A stretch of 64,000 nucleotides of DNA, from contig JAZREJ010000041.1 of assembly GCA_045660745.1 (NCBI GenBank), positions 50,731 through 114,730 on the forward strand, in the 5' to 3' direction. Positions 32,872-42,373 of this stretch are shown one piece after another; the first letter of the stretch is position 1, and every line of letters starts with the position of its first letter. Both the position numbers and the translations under genes were made by a program. Source of the stretch: RGIG6353 sp045660745 (GTDB lineage Bacteria > Bacillota > Clostridia > Oscillospirales > SIG627). The notes under the pieces were generated by a model that saw only the letters and a list, made by a program, of their open reading frames with translations, searched no databases and was not told the origin of the DNA.

Positions 32872-34113
32872 TTAATTGTAAATGGGATACTTGTCGCAAA
32901 GAGCCTTAGCACGTGCTCGAATCTCGTCTGCACGGTCAAATTCCTTAACGGTCATGGCAATGAGGTGTCCTACCTCAACCATGTCTTCCTCTGTAAATCC
33001 GCGGGAGGTAACAGCCGCAGTACCGAGTCTTACACCGCTTGTGATAAAGGGGCTCTGAGGATCGCGGGGAACCGCGTTCTTGTTAGCCGTGATATATACC
33101 TCGTCAAGTCTCTTTTCAAGCTCCTTGCCGGTAATTCCCGTGTCACGGAGATCAAGAAGGATGAGGTGGTTGTCGGTGCCGCCCGAAACGAGATTGAAGC
33201 CCTCGTCAAGAAGCGTCTTTGCAAGTGTGGCACAGTTCTTTACAATCTGAGTCTGATATTCCTTGAAGGCGGGGTCAAGCGCTTCCTTGAAGGCAACTGC
33301 CTTTGCGGCAATTACGTGCTCAAGAGGACCGCCCTGCATGCCGGGGAATATAGCCTTGTCTATCTTCTTTGCAAATTCCTCACGGCAGAGAATGAGACCG
33401 CCTCTGGGACCTCTGAGTGTCTTGTGAGTGGTGGAGGTAACAACGTCGGCATATGGCACGGGATTCTCATGGAGTCCTGCCGCAACAAGACCTGCGATGT
33501 GCGCCATATCTACCATGAAGTAAGCTCCGACCTCCTTTGCGATTTCGGAAAAACGCTTAAAGTCTATTCTTCTGGGATAAGCGGAAGCACCTGCAACAAT
33601 GAGCTTGGGACGGCACTCGCGTGCGATTTCAAGAACCTTGTCGTAATCAATCATGCCGGTTTCTTCGTCAACACCGTATGGAACGAAGTTGTAGTTGAGA
33701 CCCGATGCGTTTACGGGGCTTCCGTGAGTGAGGTGACCGCCCTGGTCGAGAGCCATACCCATGATGGTGTCACCGTGCTCAACGAGTGCTTGGTAAGCGG
33801 CGAGATTTGCCTGTGCACCACTGTGTGCCTGTACGTTTGCGTGCTCTGCTCCGAAAAGCTTCTTTGCGCGCTCTATTGCAAGGTTCTCGGAAACGTCAAC
33901 ACACTCGCATCCGCCGTAATAACGCTTGCCGGGGTATCCTTCTGCATATTTATTTGTAAGGTGGCTTCCCATAGCCGCAAGCACCGCTTCGGATACGATG
34001 TTCTCAGATGCGATAAGCTCTATGTTTCTTCTTTGACGAAGAAGCTCTGCGGTCATCGCTTCGTAAAGCTCAGGGTCACTGTTTTTTATTGTTTCAAGAT
34101 TGTCAATAAGCAT
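32872..34113 (-). CDS. glyA: Serine hydroxymethyltransferase
   Basis: A 413-residue PLP enzyme that interconverts serine and glycine with tetrahydrofolate and supplies one-carbon units. IELIASENIVSEAVLAAMGS, KYAEGYPGKRYYGGCE, NVQAHSGAQANLAAY and the PLP-lysine motif TSTTHKTLRGPRGG are intact. The length equals that of E. coli GlyA (417). First gene of a four-gene leftward operon, with a promoter at 34151-34179 and an AAAGGAGAA site. Confidence 0.97.
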   Translation of the reverse strand: MLIDNLETIKNSDPELYEAMTAELLRQRRNIELIASENIVSEAVLAAMGSHLTNKYAEGYPGKRYYGGCECVDVSENLAIERAKKLFGAEHANVQAHSGAQANLAAYQALVEHGDTIMGMALDQGGHLTHGSPVNASGLNYNFVPYGVDEETGMIDYDKVLEIARECRPKLIVAGASAYPRRIDFKRFSEIAKEVGAYFMVDMAHIAGLVAAGLHENPVPYADVVTSTTHKTLRGPRGGLILCREEFAKKIDKAIFPGMQGGPLEHVIAAKAVAFKEALDPAFKEYQTQIVKNCATLAKTLLDEGFNLVSGGTDNHLILLDLRDTGITGKELEKRLDEVYITANKNAVPRDPQSPFITSGVRLGTAAVTSRGFTEEDMVEVGHLIAMTVKEFDRADEIRARAKALCDKYPIYN

Positions 34114-34150
34114 TTTGCGTTCTCCTTTGAGAAAAATTATTTCATTTTAC

Positions 34151-34179
34151 ATTATATATCCTTTTATCTCTTTTTTCAA
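34151..34179 (-). promoter_or_regulatory. glyA operon promoter
   Basis: TTGAAA (34174-34179) and TATAAT (34151-34156) on the minus strand, 17-base spacer. Confidence 0.75.
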
Positions 34180-34196
34180 GGGATTTTTCAAAAAAG

Positions 34197-34225
34197 TTGA
34201 TTTTATTTATTTTTTGTGATATACT
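34197..34225 (+). promoter_or_regulatory. coaW-cca promoter
   Basis: TTGATT (34197-34202) and TATACT (34220-34225), 17-base spacer, about 30 bases before the coaW ATG. Confidence 0.65.
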
Positions 34226-34255
34226 CTTTTTGAAAACTCTACAAGGAGCATTATC

Positions 34256-35083
34256 ATGGGTGTAATTATAGGTATTGATATCGGCGGAAGCACGACTAAA
34301 ATAGTCGGATTTACGTCTGACAAAAAGATAATCGAGCCGATGTTTGTACAGGCAAACGATCAGAAGACCTCGGCTTATGGAGCATTTGGAACCTTTACCG
34401 ATACAAACGGCATCAAGCTTTCGCAAATCGAGCGCATTATGATAACGGGTGTGGGTTCTACATTTATCGGGAATGAGCTTTACTCCATTCCGTGCGAGCA
34501 CGTGCGTGAATTTGATGCTAACGGACGCGGTGCACTCTATCTTTCGGGACTTGAAGAAGCGCTTGTTGTCAGCATGGGTACGGGTACCGCGATGGTATAT
34601 GCCTCAAAGGGCGAGATCGCCTATGACGGCGGTACGGGAGTCGGAGGCGGTACGCTTATCGGACTTTCCAAGCAGATGCTGGGCGTTTCGGATACCGAAA
34701 CCCTTTTTAGGCTTGCTGCAGAGGGCGACCTTAACAATATCGACCTTCGCATTGGAGACATTACTAAAAAGGATATTTCTCCCACTCTTTCAGCAGGTAC
34801 TACTGCTGCAAACTTCGGAAAGCTCTCTGAGCTTGCAACGTCGTCCGATATTGCGCTCGGACTTATAAATCTTGTTTTTGAGACTATCGGAATGGTTGCG
34901 GTGTTCGCCGCTAAAAACCGTAATATAAAAGACATTGTACTTATAGGTGCTCTCACACGAAACACCGAGGTAAAGCAGGTGTTCGACACTATCGGAAATA
35001 TGTTCTCTCTCAATTTTTATATTCCAAAGAGAAGCCGTTACGGTACGGCTATCGGCGCAGCTCTCTGCCATTTTGAAAAATGA
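34256..35083 (+). CDS. coaW: Type II pantothenate kinase
   Basis: A 275-residue kinase for the first step of coenzyme A synthesis. GIDIGGSTTKIVGF (phosphate 1 loop), MITGVGSTFIG, SMGTGTAMVYA and GGTGVGGGTLIGL match the type II (eukaryote-like, staphylococcal CoaW) ASKHA fold; the adenosine side is VLIGALTRN. Type II enzymes are not feedback-inhibited by CoA in staphylococci. The stop overlaps the start of the next gene (ATGA). Confidence 0.9.
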   Translation: MGVIIGIDIGGSTTKIVGFTSDKKIIEPMFVQANDQKTSAYGAFGTFTDTNGIKLSQIERIMITGVGSTFIGNELYSIPCEHVREFDANGRGALYLSGLEEALVVSMGTGTAMVYASKGEIAYDGGTGVGGGTLIGLSKQMLGVSDTETLFRLAAEGDLNNIDLRIGDITKKDISPTLSAGTTAANFGKLSELATSSDIALGLINLVFETIGMVAVFAAKNRNIKDIVLIGALTRNTEVKQVFDTIGNMFSLNFYIPKRSRYGTAIGAALCHFEK

Positions 35084-36243
35084 ATTTCCCCGAAAGCGTA
35101 AGAATTGCTCTTGACAGGCTTTGGTCAAAAGGCTTTGAGGCTTATCTTGTAGGCGGATGTGTAAGAGATTGGGTCATGGGGAGAGTGCCGTCCGATTATG
35201 ATATTACCACCCCTTCTACTCCCGATGAGACAAAGGCGGTATTTGAAGGCTTTCCCGTTTTTTTGCAGGGGGAAAAGCACGGCACGGTAGGTGTTATAAT
35301 CGAAGGTGAAAAGCTTGAGATAACCACTCACCGCCATGATGGAGATTATACCGACCACCGCCGTCCCGAAAGCGTTACGTTTTCACGCGCTCTTGCCGAC
35401 GACCTGTCAAGACGGGATTTCACAGTCAACGCCATGGCGTATTCCCCTCATTCGGGACTTGTCGATTTGTTTGGTGGCGCGGCAGACGTTGAAAACGGTA
35501 TTATAAGATGCGTTGGGGAGGCTTCGCGGCGCTTTGACGAGGACGCCCTTCGTATACTTCGTGCGATTCGCTTTTCGTCAACTCTCGGATTTAAGATAGA
35601 AGAGAATACCCAAAAAGCAATTTTTGAAAACGCTCATCTATTAAAAAATATCAGCGCGGAGAGAATTCGTGACGAGCTCGAAAAGTACGTTGGCGGTATT
35701 CGTTCTGCAATGGTTATGAATGAGTTTGCCCCGGTGTTTGAACAGTTATTCGGAAGAATAAATAAAGATAGTTTTTTACATCACGTTTCAAAAATAGACT
35801 CGAAAAAAACAAGACTTGCATTTTTCTTTTGCTGTACTCCTTTTGAAACAATTTCAAAGCTGAAGCTTTCAAATGAAGATAAAAGGTTCTATGAGGGCGT
35901 GTACACTCTGTTTCATGCCATGGACTTTTCGACTTTGTATCATGTCAAGAAGGCTGTTTCAATTTTGGGGCTTGAAGCTGTTACAACAGCTCTTGAAGTA
36001 AAGCAGGCGGTGATGGCTCCGTATGCCGATAATCTCTTGGAAAAATTATATAAAGCAATCGAAAAGGCCGATTGTATGCAAAAGAAGGATATGAAAATAA
36101 ACGGTGCAGATCTTATAGCACTCGGGATTGAACAAGGGACAAAAATGGGACAGGTTCTCGATTCTGCTTTCGACCTTATATTGAAGGGAGAGCTTGCAAA
36201 CGATAGAGAAAAGCTTCTTGAATATGTGAAAACAAAAATATAA
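35080..36243 (+). CDS. cca: CCA tRNA nucleotidyltransferase
   Basis: A 387-residue class II nucleotidyltransferase that adds or repairs the 3' CCA of tRNA. The head domain carries FEAYLVGGCVRDWVMGRVPSDYDI (metal-binding DxD in DYDI), then RRDFTVNAMAYSP (motif B), RFDEDALRILRAIRFSSTLGF (neck) and AERIRDELEKYV. It lacks an HD domain, as in Gram-positive enzymes. Co-transcribed with coaW through a 4-base overlap. Confidence 0.93.
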   Translation: MNFPESVRIALDRLWSKGFEAYLVGGCVRDWVMGRVPSDYDITTPSTPDETKAVFEGFPVFLQGEKHGTVGVIIEGEKLEITTHRHDGDYTDHRRPESVTFSRALADDLSRRDFTVNAMAYSPHSGLVDLFGGAADVENGIIRCVGEASRRFDEDALRILRAIRFSSTLGFKIEENTQKAIFENAHLLKNISAERIRDELEKYVGGIRSAMVMNEFAPVFEQLFGRINKDSFLHHVSKIDSKKTRLAFFFCCTPFETISKLKLSNEDKRFYEGVYTLFHAMDFSTLYHVKKAVSILGLEAVTTALEVKQAVMAPYADNLLEKLYKAIEKADCMQKKDMKINGADLIALGIEQGTKMGQVLDSAFDLILKGELANDREKLLEYVKTKI

Positions 36244-36276
36244 ATCCTGTGCCAAAATGCACAGGATTTATGCTTT
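36243..36276. terminator. Bidirectional terminator between cca and the epimerase gene
   Basis: AAATCCTGTGC and GCACAGGATTT form an 11-base stem between two convergent genes, followed by T-rich sequence. Confidence 0.75.
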
Positions 36277-37118
36277 TAAATACGGGATATTTTACAAGTG
36301 AAAGTCATTTCTTCATTTGGAGAGAGCACCTTGCAGTCGCCGTTTCTCAGACCGTTTACGGCACCGCACTGAGGTTCAACACAAATGAGCCCCATTTCTC
36401 CTCTTCCGTTAAAGAGAATGAAGTGATCGAAGTTATCCGACACCGAATACAGGTATTCTCCGACTCTCGCTGTGTGTCCGGATGCTTTGTAGTATCCCGA
36501 AATCACGCGTCCACGGGATACACTTGCGTTTGTATACTCCAGTTCTTCCTCGTTGAGTTCCACATATCTTCCCGTCGGAATGTGATGACCGTCCTTTTCC
36601 TGACACATACTGATCGGAACCGAGAAGCTTTCCGGCTCGGAAAACGTTGTGTGTAAAGAGAATGTGAAGGGCATATTTTTTGTGCCGATATTTTTGATAA
36701 CGTAGACTTGAGAGAAAACGTTTTCTTCAAGTGAATATTCAACCGTCATGCTGAAAGGGAAGGGGTACACGTCCTCCGTTCCGAAATATCTGAGGGTTAC
36801 ACGGGTGTCTGTAGCGGATAAGATATCAAACCTTTGAAGATGTACAAGACCGTGTAGATGTGCGTTGTTATGAGGTTCGTTTAGTGGAAGATGATAAAGG
36901 ACTCCCTCAAACTCAAATTCTCCCTTGTAGGTGCGGTTTGCAGGGAAAAGTATCGGGCTTCCCTGAAGATACGGGTTTACTGTCAATTGTTCTTCGTTTT
37001 CAAGAGGGATAAGTACGTTTTTTTCACAGTATTCAAGTCTTGTGACATTGCCACCGTGGACAGCGGATATTTCCGCTGTCCATTTTTTGTCGGGACTTTT
37101 TATTTGAACGTTTGTCAT
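36276..37118 (-). CDS. Aldose 1-epimerase family protein
   Basis: A 280-residue galactose-mutarotase fold protein. LEYCEKNVLIP, SPILFPANRTYKGEFEFEG, the NNAHLHGLVHLQRF histidine motif, and VEPQCGAVNGLRNGD with the expected catalytic Glu near the C-terminus all fit the aldose epimerase family. It would convert alpha and beta anomers of a free sugar released by the upstream glycosidase. Last gene of a three-gene operon in which each start overlaps the preceding stop by 4 bases. Confidence 0.88.
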   Translation of the reverse strand: MTNVQIKSPDKKWTAEISAVHGGNVTRLEYCEKNVLIPLENEEQLTVNPYLQGSPILFPANRTYKGEFEFEGVLYHLPLNEPHNNAHLHGLVHLQRFDILSATDTRVTLRYFGTEDVYPFPFSMTVEYSLEENVFSQVYVIKNIGTKNMPFTFSLHTTFSEPESFSVPISMCQEKDGHHIPTGRYVELNEEELEYTNASVSRGRVISGYYKASGHTARVGEYLYSVSDNFDHFILFNGRGEMGLICVEPQCGAVNGLRNGDCKVLSPNEEMTFTCKISRI

Positions 37119-40100
37119 TTTGAAATTCTCTCAAATGCAAATATTCTAAAGTCGTAAGGGAATATGCTCTTGGCTTTGCTTATTGCTTCAAGTGCTTCAT
37201 CACGCTTGTTATATCCGAGAAGCGCGTAAGCTTTGAGAATATACCCGTTTACAAGATTGTTTTTTACTACATCGTTTTCAAATGGCATTGGAGAGGGGGA
37301 ACCAACTCCGTAATAGGGACGAAGGTCGGAGTTTTCTATGGAGTTTTCAGCTGAATCCATCATTTCTTCAAGCACCGCATTCGCTTCCGAATCCTGCCCG
37401 AGCTTTATTAAAGCAAGAGCACGGAAAAGGGATATTTCGGAGACTGCCGCCTTGTATACCGCGGCATCCTCATACGCTTTGTTTGATTTTTCAAGCTCGC
37501 CTTTCTCCTCGTAAAGCTTGCCGAGATAGTAGTATATGTGCGCCTCCTGGTTGAAGAAGGTCTTCGCTTCACCGTAGGATTTAGGCATGTTTATGCCGCT
37601 TGTGAGTATCTCTTCCGCTTTCGAGAAGTCTTTTTCACAAAGCTTTTCATAGCCGTACAAAACGTGCATCCATGCGTGCTGCTTTGTGAGCTTTCCTTCG
37701 CCACCCTCGTAAATGTGGAAGCGGTGTGATTTTGCCATATTGATTGCCGTTTCAAAGTCGCCTGTCTGTGAAATGAGAGTGAGCTTGTCAAGGTAGCAGT
37801 CATCACGCTCACGGAGAAGCTCGGGATATTTTTCATATTCGGCAAGGCGCTCTTCAGGCGTGCAATTCATATTCTTCAAAAGCTGTTCGTATTCGAGAAG
37901 AAGTCTTGGATCGTTTTTGCAAAGGAGTGCTTTCTTCATGGCAGAGAGCGCCTTCTCACCATTTCCTTCTTTATCAAAGTAGTAAAGCGAGAGGTTTCGC
38001 CATGCCTTTGGATGGTTGGGGAATTCTTCGACGCATTTTTCCCAAAGCCCGCACGCTTTTTCATAGGCGAATCTGTCATAGTAAAGGCATCCGAGATAGT
38101 ATGCAGCATTCATGCCGCCGTTTTTGATAGCCCATTCAAGTACCGCAATATCCTCAAGACGCGATGGGAAACAATAGCCGGTGTCAAGCTCTTCCGCCTT
38201 TTTCAAAAGCTTTGTATCGTTTTTTAGATAAGCCTTGTAATACTCAATGAGAGGATAATGTCCTTGATACAAGTCAAGAGTGTAGAGAGCGTCCTCGACA
38301 AATCCCGCCATCATGTAGTCGCAGGCAACTGTGATAAGGTTTTCAGGGTTCTTAATAAACTGGGAAACGTCAAGTGCTTCAAAGTGCAAAGCTTCAATAA
38401 GCGCCATGAGGTCAAGAGGGTCACGCTTTGCGTTTTCTTGGCAAAGCTCTTTTGCACCTTCGGGACAGATACGGCGCAGAATTGACGATTTTAAGTTGTG
38501 TGCCTTTTCACTGCCCCTATTGAAGGCAAGCGACTCATCGAGCTTTTTGAGTGCTTCTTTAAAATCGCCCTTCTTGCAGTCAAGACAGGCAAGGGAGTAC
38601 ATCGCGGCGCTTCTGTGATTGTAATTCCATGCGGCTTTGTAAAGTGTATCGTAGGCATCATTATCACGCCCGATATATTGTAGTGCAATTCCCTTGAGGT
38701 AAAGTGCTTCGGTGTCTGTAGGATGCTCGTTACGGGAGGTGAGTCGGGCAAGTGCCTTGTCACAGTAGTTAATACACTTTTCAAAATCTCCGTTCTTGAG
38801 CGAAAGACGCGCCATTGAGGTGTTACAACGGATGTCGCCTCCGTCGCGACGAAGTCCTTCAAGATAATAATCTTCGGGGCGGTAGTTGTGCTGCTTGTAC
38901 TGTTCAAGATGGTAGCCGTTGATGTAAAGCTCTTCCACAGTATCGTATTCCGAGGGACGCAAAATGGGTTTTCTCGGCTCTATGGGTTTCTTTGAACCCC
39001 TGACATAAGGTGTATATGTTACAAGCTCCTTTCCACATTCGGAAACAAGAGAAACAGTAACGTTTTCATAGGGAACTTCCCCGATATCAAGAGTCTTTAT
39101 ATATGACTTGTCGGGGGTGAAGTCGCGTACATCTTCAAAAAGTGTCTTGTCTTGAGCTTTTAACGTAACCTTTGCATTTTTAAAGCTTCCCGTTACGTTA
39201 AAGCCTACAAAGAGCTTGCCGTCCTGCATTTCCATGTTGACTGCGGCATCTATTGTAGCATTCTTGACAGTACCGATATCTCGGATGGGATACCAGTATT
39301 GCTCAAATTCGTGGGATTCGTAAGGTGCAACCCATGTAAAGTCGGGCTGATTGTCGGTAAATACACCGGTCATAAGCTCGATGTAGGGCCCGTTTTCATC
39401 GGTGAGGTTGTTACACCACATATCACCGAAGTCACCGATTCCCCAGTGCCACATCTTTTTACCGGGGGAGATGTGATGGTTTGCAACTGTTGCAATACCC
39501 TTTCCGCATGCCTCATCATACCCCGAAATGAAATCCATGTCACTTTGTCCTTGTGATATGAGGTAGGAGGAGGGAACCTTTACTGCATCATAGCGCGAAA
39601 GGTCGGTGCCTTTTCCGAAATCGTATGGACGGGCGGTTTTGTAAACGCCCTTTGCAATGGGCCACTCAAGAATTGCTCGTCTGTCGTGATCATTTACCCA
39701 TTCGCAGTCGGGCGGAAATACTGTTCTGTAGCTTGAACTTGCGGGAACTGCAAGGTTTGCCCACCACATAAATACCTGGGGTAGAGCGGTTCTGTTGTAC
39801 AGCCTGACCTTTGCCTTTATGTAGCTTCTGCCCTCGTCCAGTGTGATGCCCACCATTCCCTTCATACGGTTGAATGGCTCTACTTCTCCCATCCATACCG
39901 TCTTTGAGCCGTCGGGGTTTTCCTCGATTGCACATTCAACTGGCATAAATGTGGTTGGGCGGTGGTGCTGAGGCCAGTTGAATTCAATTCCACCGGATAT
40001 CCAGGCACCCGCAAGCCCTACAAGTGCGGGCTTTATTACTTCGTTGTAGTAGATGAAGTCATGCTTACCCTTTTTGTCGTAAGCCCTCAGAAGCTTACCT

Positions 40101-40327
40101 CCTATTTCAGGGAGAAGGTCTGTTTTTATATATTCGTTTTCAAGAGTGTAAACATCATATTCGACGTCCTTTTTTTCGTCGGTTATACCATCGGAATAGG
40201 GGATAGGATAAAGTCGTCCCGATGCTCCTTGGTAAGGCTTGTTCTCAAAAAACATGGGTAGATCATTGGGTTTTTTGGGGATATACGTCGGGATTATTCT
40301 TCTCTCTTTTTTTGCACTTATGCTCAT
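37115..40327 (-). CDS. DUF5107 domain protein with TPR repeats
   Basis: A 1070-residue cytoplasmic protein. Residues about 30-360 match the DUF5107 type, a beta-sandwich related to galactose mutarotases and found beside carbohydrate genes (DLLPEIGGKLLRAYDKKGKH, GAWISGGIEFNWPQHHRPTT). A beta linker follows (about 360-450), then some 600 residues of tetratricopeptide helices (for example ALYLKGIALQYIGRDNDAYD, AAYYLGCLYYDRFAYEKACG, HIYYYLGKLYEEKGELEKSN). Similar DUF5107-TPR proteins are common in gut Firmicutes; the role is unknown but the domain suggests sugar binding or epimerisation. Overlaps both neighbours by 4 bases. Confidence 0.85.
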   Translation of the reverse strand: MSISAKKERRIIPTYIPKKPNDLPMFFENKPYQGASGRLYPIPYSDGITDEKKDVEYDVYTLENEYIKTDLLPEIGGKLLRAYDKKGKHDFIYYNEVIKPALVGLAGAWISGGIEFNWPQHHRPTTFMPVECAIEENPDGSKTVWMGEVEPFNRMKGMVGITLDEGRSYIKAKVRLYNRTALPQVFMWWANLAVPASSSYRTVFPPDCEWVNDHDRRAILEWPIAKGVYKTARPYDFGKGTDLSRYDAVKVPSSYLISQGQSDMDFISGYDEACGKGIATVANHHISPGKKMWHWGIGDFGDMWCNNLTDENGPYIELMTGVFTDNQPDFTWVAPYESHEFEQYWYPIRDIGTVKNATIDAAVNMEMQDGKLFVGFNVTGSFKNAKVTLKAQDKTLFEDVRDFTPDKSYIKTLDIGEVPYENVTVSLVSECGKELVTYTPYVRGSKKPIEPRKPILRPSEYDTVEELYINGYHLEQYKQHNYRPEDYYLEGLRRDGGDIRCNTSMARLSLKNGDFEKCINYCDKALARLTSRNEHPTDTEALYLKGIALQYIGRDNDAYDTLYKAAWNYNHRSAAMYSLACLDCKKGDFKEALKKLDESLAFNRGSEKAHNLKSSILRRICPEGAKELCQENAKRDPLDLMALIEALHFEALDVSQFIKNPENLITVACDYMMAGFVEDALYTLDLYQGHYPLIEYYKAYLKNDTKLLKKAEELDTGYCFPSRLEDIAVLEWAIKNGGMNAAYYLGCLYYDRFAYEKACGLWEKCVEEFPNHPKAWRNLSLYYFDKEGNGEKALSAMKKALLCKNDPRLLLEYEQLLKNMNCTPEERLAEYEKYPELLRERDDCYLDKLTLISQTGDFETAINMAKSHRFHIYEGGEGKLTKQHAWMHVLYGYEKLCEKDFSKAEEILTSGINMPKSYGEAKTFFNQEAHIYYYLGKLYEEKGELEKSNKAYEDAAVYKAAVSEISLFRALALIKLGQDSEANAVLEEMMDSAENSIENSDLRPYYGVGSPSPMPFENDVVKNNLVNGYILKAYALLGYNKRDEALEAISKAKSIFPYDFRIFAFERISK

Positions 40328-41418
40328 TTGGTTTTCATCCTTTCTTCAAAGTCGCGATTGGCATAGTCGCAAAATTTGCGTATAAAGTCGGTCTCGCGTG
40401 GGTCGTAGGGGCGGTGATTCGGACGGTAGATATCGTGAAACCACTTTGTGAAGTCAAAGTCTATCGTGGGATCATTGTCATAAAGGTCCCAATAGAAATT
40501 CCAGGGCTCATAGGTCTGGTATTTTCCGGCAACAAATCCCCAGTTGTAGCATCCTACGTCCTCAAGATAAAAGAGAGGGAAGGCATCGAAAACGCCTGCA
40601 CCCGATATTCTGTTGAGCCATTCGGTGCATACGATGGGACGGCCGAGTTTTTTGAGTGTTTTAATGTGCTTTACAAGAGCATCGTATTTCAAATAACAGT
40701 GGGTGGAAACAATGTCAGAGTTTTCAAGAGCGTATCTTTCAACCTCACAAAGGTCCTCGATTTCGTGGTCAGCAAGTCTCCATATTCCACAGGTGAGAGG
40801 CTGAATGGGATTAATTTCACGAACGATGGAAAAAAGCTTTTTAAGGTTTGGCAGGGTCACTTCTCCTCGTCTTGAGTTGCCCACCTCGTTGTATATATCC
40901 CACATGATGATGCGCTCGTCATACTTGTACGTTTCAACTATCTCACGCACCATCTCGAAATACAGGGGAGCGGTCTCGGGATAGTCTAAGTAGTGGTCTC
41001 CCATTCCGTCAAGGTTTCCGTGCTGCGATACCTTTCGTCCTCCGTGATAGCCCCAATCATAGTGCTGCTCACCGAGATATGACTTTTCAAGTCCCTTGGG
41101 TCTCATGCAATCGTTTGCAAGTACTATCATGCAAGAAATTCCGTATTTCGCACAGAGCGAAATATATCTTTCAAAACGCTCCATAAAGGAGTCGTGTTCC
41201 TCCTGCCATACGAGGAACTCAATTATAAGTCTTACCGAGTTGTAGCCGAGCTTTTGCATGAGAGCAAACTCCTCCTCGGTTGTTTTAAATCTTTCTTCGA
41301 ATCCGTGACTCTGCCACTGGTCTATCCTGTTGGCACAGTCGGCACTCATATAGTTACAGCCTCTTATCCAAGGGTGAGAATTGTACCATTCCCATGCGCG
41401 TTCACAAGTCCATTTCAT
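40324..41418 (-). CDS. Glycoside hydrolase, clan GH-A (GH5/GH2-barrel-like)
   Basis: A 364-residue TIM-barrel hydrolase without signal peptide. IRGCNYMSADCANRIDQW at the start, FALMQKLGYNSVRLIIEF, then Glu178 in IMWDIYNEVGN (acid/base) and Glu266 in PIVCTEWLNR (nucleophile) fit the two-Glu retaining mechanism of clan GH-A. Similar proteins are often labelled 1,4-beta-xylanase or cellulase without biochemical proof. It is the first gene of an operon with DUF5107 and epimerase genes. Substrate undecided. Confidence 0.78.
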   Translation of the reverse strand: MKWTCERAWEWYNSHPWIRGCNYMSADCANRIDQWQSHGFEERFKTTEEEFALMQKLGYNSVRLIIEFLVWQEEHDSFMERFERYISLCAKYGISCMIVLANDCMRPKGLEKSYLGEQHYDWGYHGGRKVSQHGNLDGMGDHYLDYPETAPLYFEMVREIVETYKYDERIIMWDIYNEVGNSRRGEVTLPNLKKLFSIVREINPIQPLTCGIWRLADHEIEDLCEVERYALENSDIVSTHCYLKYDALVKHIKTLKKLGRPIVCTEWLNRISGAGVFDAFPLFYLEDVGCYNWGFVAGKYQTYEPWNFYWDLYDNDPTIDFDFTKWFHDIYRPNHRPYDPRETDFIRKFCDYANRDFEERMKTK

Positions 41419-41469
41419 AATATATTTCCTTTTTGTTTGTTTTTTATAATTTCTTATATTTATAAAGCT

Positions 41470-41498
41470 ATTATATTACTAAAAAGTGTTTTTTTCAA
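41470..41498 (-). promoter_or_regulatory. Promoter of the glycosidase-DUF5107-epimerase operon
   Basis: TTGAAA (41493-41498) and TATAAT (41470-41475) on the minus strand, 17-base spacer. Confidence 0.7.
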
Positions 41499-41583
41499 GC
41501 AAAGAGGTAATATATTTTTCTCAAAAAGTTATGTTTTTAATAGCTTTATTATTTTCCTATATAACAGGCGCAGACGAATAGAC

Positions 41584-41613
41584 GAAAAAAAGCGTCCCGA
41601 AATTCGGGACGCT
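41584..41613 (-). terminator. thiT terminator
   Basis: AAGCGTCCCGAA and its complement form a near-perfect stem (41590-41613) followed on the minus strand by seven T. Confidence 0.88.
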
Positions 41614-41617
41614 TCAA

Positions 41618-42160
41618 TTACATTTTCTTAAAATATTTTTCAAACGGCTTTTGGAGTACGATGCACAGTGCGATAACAATGGCGGAGCTTGGGAGCATAT
41701 AAAGTCCGTTGTAGACAATCGAGAATATGACAGCGCTTGACGTGGTAACGCCTGCGATCGTTTCCTCGGCAACGATTGCATAAATTGTGATACCGCTTAT
41801 AAAGTGTACGATAAAGCGCGCAACGCATCCGACAACCGAGCCTGTGACAAGACCCCATTTTTTGCCTCTGAATAATCCCGCAAGACCTACCGCCGCATAA
41901 GCTAAAACGTAGTCAAGAAGAATAGAGGGGAGTCCCCATCCGATACCGCCTCCGATCAGACATTTGACAAATCCCACGACGAGTCCCGATCCGACTCCCC
42001 ACAGAAGTCCGTAGCTGTAGGATACAATGATTATGGGAAGCATTACGATGTTTATCGAGCCTCCAGCGGGTCCTACTTGAATTTCAAGATAGGTGAGGAT
42101 GACCGACAGAGCCGACATAACGGCGGCAGTCACCATTTTTTTGAGTGTTGTGCTTTTCAT
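41618..42160 (-). CDS. thiT: Energy-coupling factor thiamine transporter S component ThiT
   Basis: A 180-residue membrane protein with six hydrophobic segments. The N-terminal TAAVMSALSVILTYLEIQVG, GGSINIVMLPIIIVSYSYG and GLVVGFVKCLIGG segments match ThiT, the substrate-binding subunit of the ECF vitamin transporters; the Trp-rich GGGIGWGLPSILLDY segment lies in the thiamine site region. It needs the shared EcfAA'T module, absent from this window. The TPP riboswitch directly upstream confirms a thiamine role. Confidence 0.93.
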   Translation of the reverse strand: MKSTTLKKMVTAAVMSALSVILTYLEIQVGPAGGSINIVMLPIIIVSYSYGLLWGVGSGLVVGFVKCLIGGGIGWGLPSILLDYVLAYAAVGLAGLFRGKKWGLVTGSVVGCVARFIVHFISGITIYAIVAEETIAGVTTSSAVIFSIVYNGLYMLPSSAIVIALCIVLQKPFEKYFKKM

Positions 42161-42183
42161 AGAGTTTTCCTCCGATTAAATAA

Positions 42184-42214
42184 AAATCGCAAAGGGGAAA
42201 ACCCTTTGCGATTA
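42184..42214 (-). terminator. Expression-platform terminator of the TPP riboswitch
   Basis: ATCGCAAAGGG and CCCTTTGCGAT arms with a short loop, followed on the minus strand by TTTTTATTT. It lies between the aptamer and the thiT start, so thiamine pyrophosphate would end transcription here. Confidence 0.85.
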
Positions 42215-42242
42215 ATAATCCGTATAAACAGTATTACACCAT

Positions 42243-42335
42243 TTTTCCTACGGCGGCATTATCCGCATCAGGTTCATGGGTCAGGACCGCATTTCATGTC
42301 CAATCTCAGCCTGCTTGTCGCAAGCACCCCTTTGT
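42243..42335 (-). ncRNA. TPP riboswitch (THI element)
   Basis: On the minus strand the conserved core is plain: GGGGTGC, GGCTGAGA, TGACCCATGAACCTGATGCG, GGATAATGCCGCCGTAGG. These are the pyrimidine-sensing and diphosphate-binding helices of the thiamine pyrophosphate aptamer. It precedes a terminator and thiT. Confidence 0.96.
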
Positions 42336-42344
42336 GTTGATGTT

Positions 42345-42373
42345 ATTTTATCACAGGCGTGAAAATTTGTCAA
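42345..42373 (-). promoter_or_regulatory. thiT promoter
   Basis: TTGACA (42368-42373) and TAAAAT (42345-42350), 17-base spacer. The -35 contains the TGA stop codon of htpG, so the two genes abut with no spare sequence. Confidence 0.8.

Noticed and set aside
32692..34200. Plus-strand open frame of 502 codons opposite rarA and glyA
   Set aside because: Antisense shadow of two conserved housekeeping genes, cysteine-rich translation without domains.
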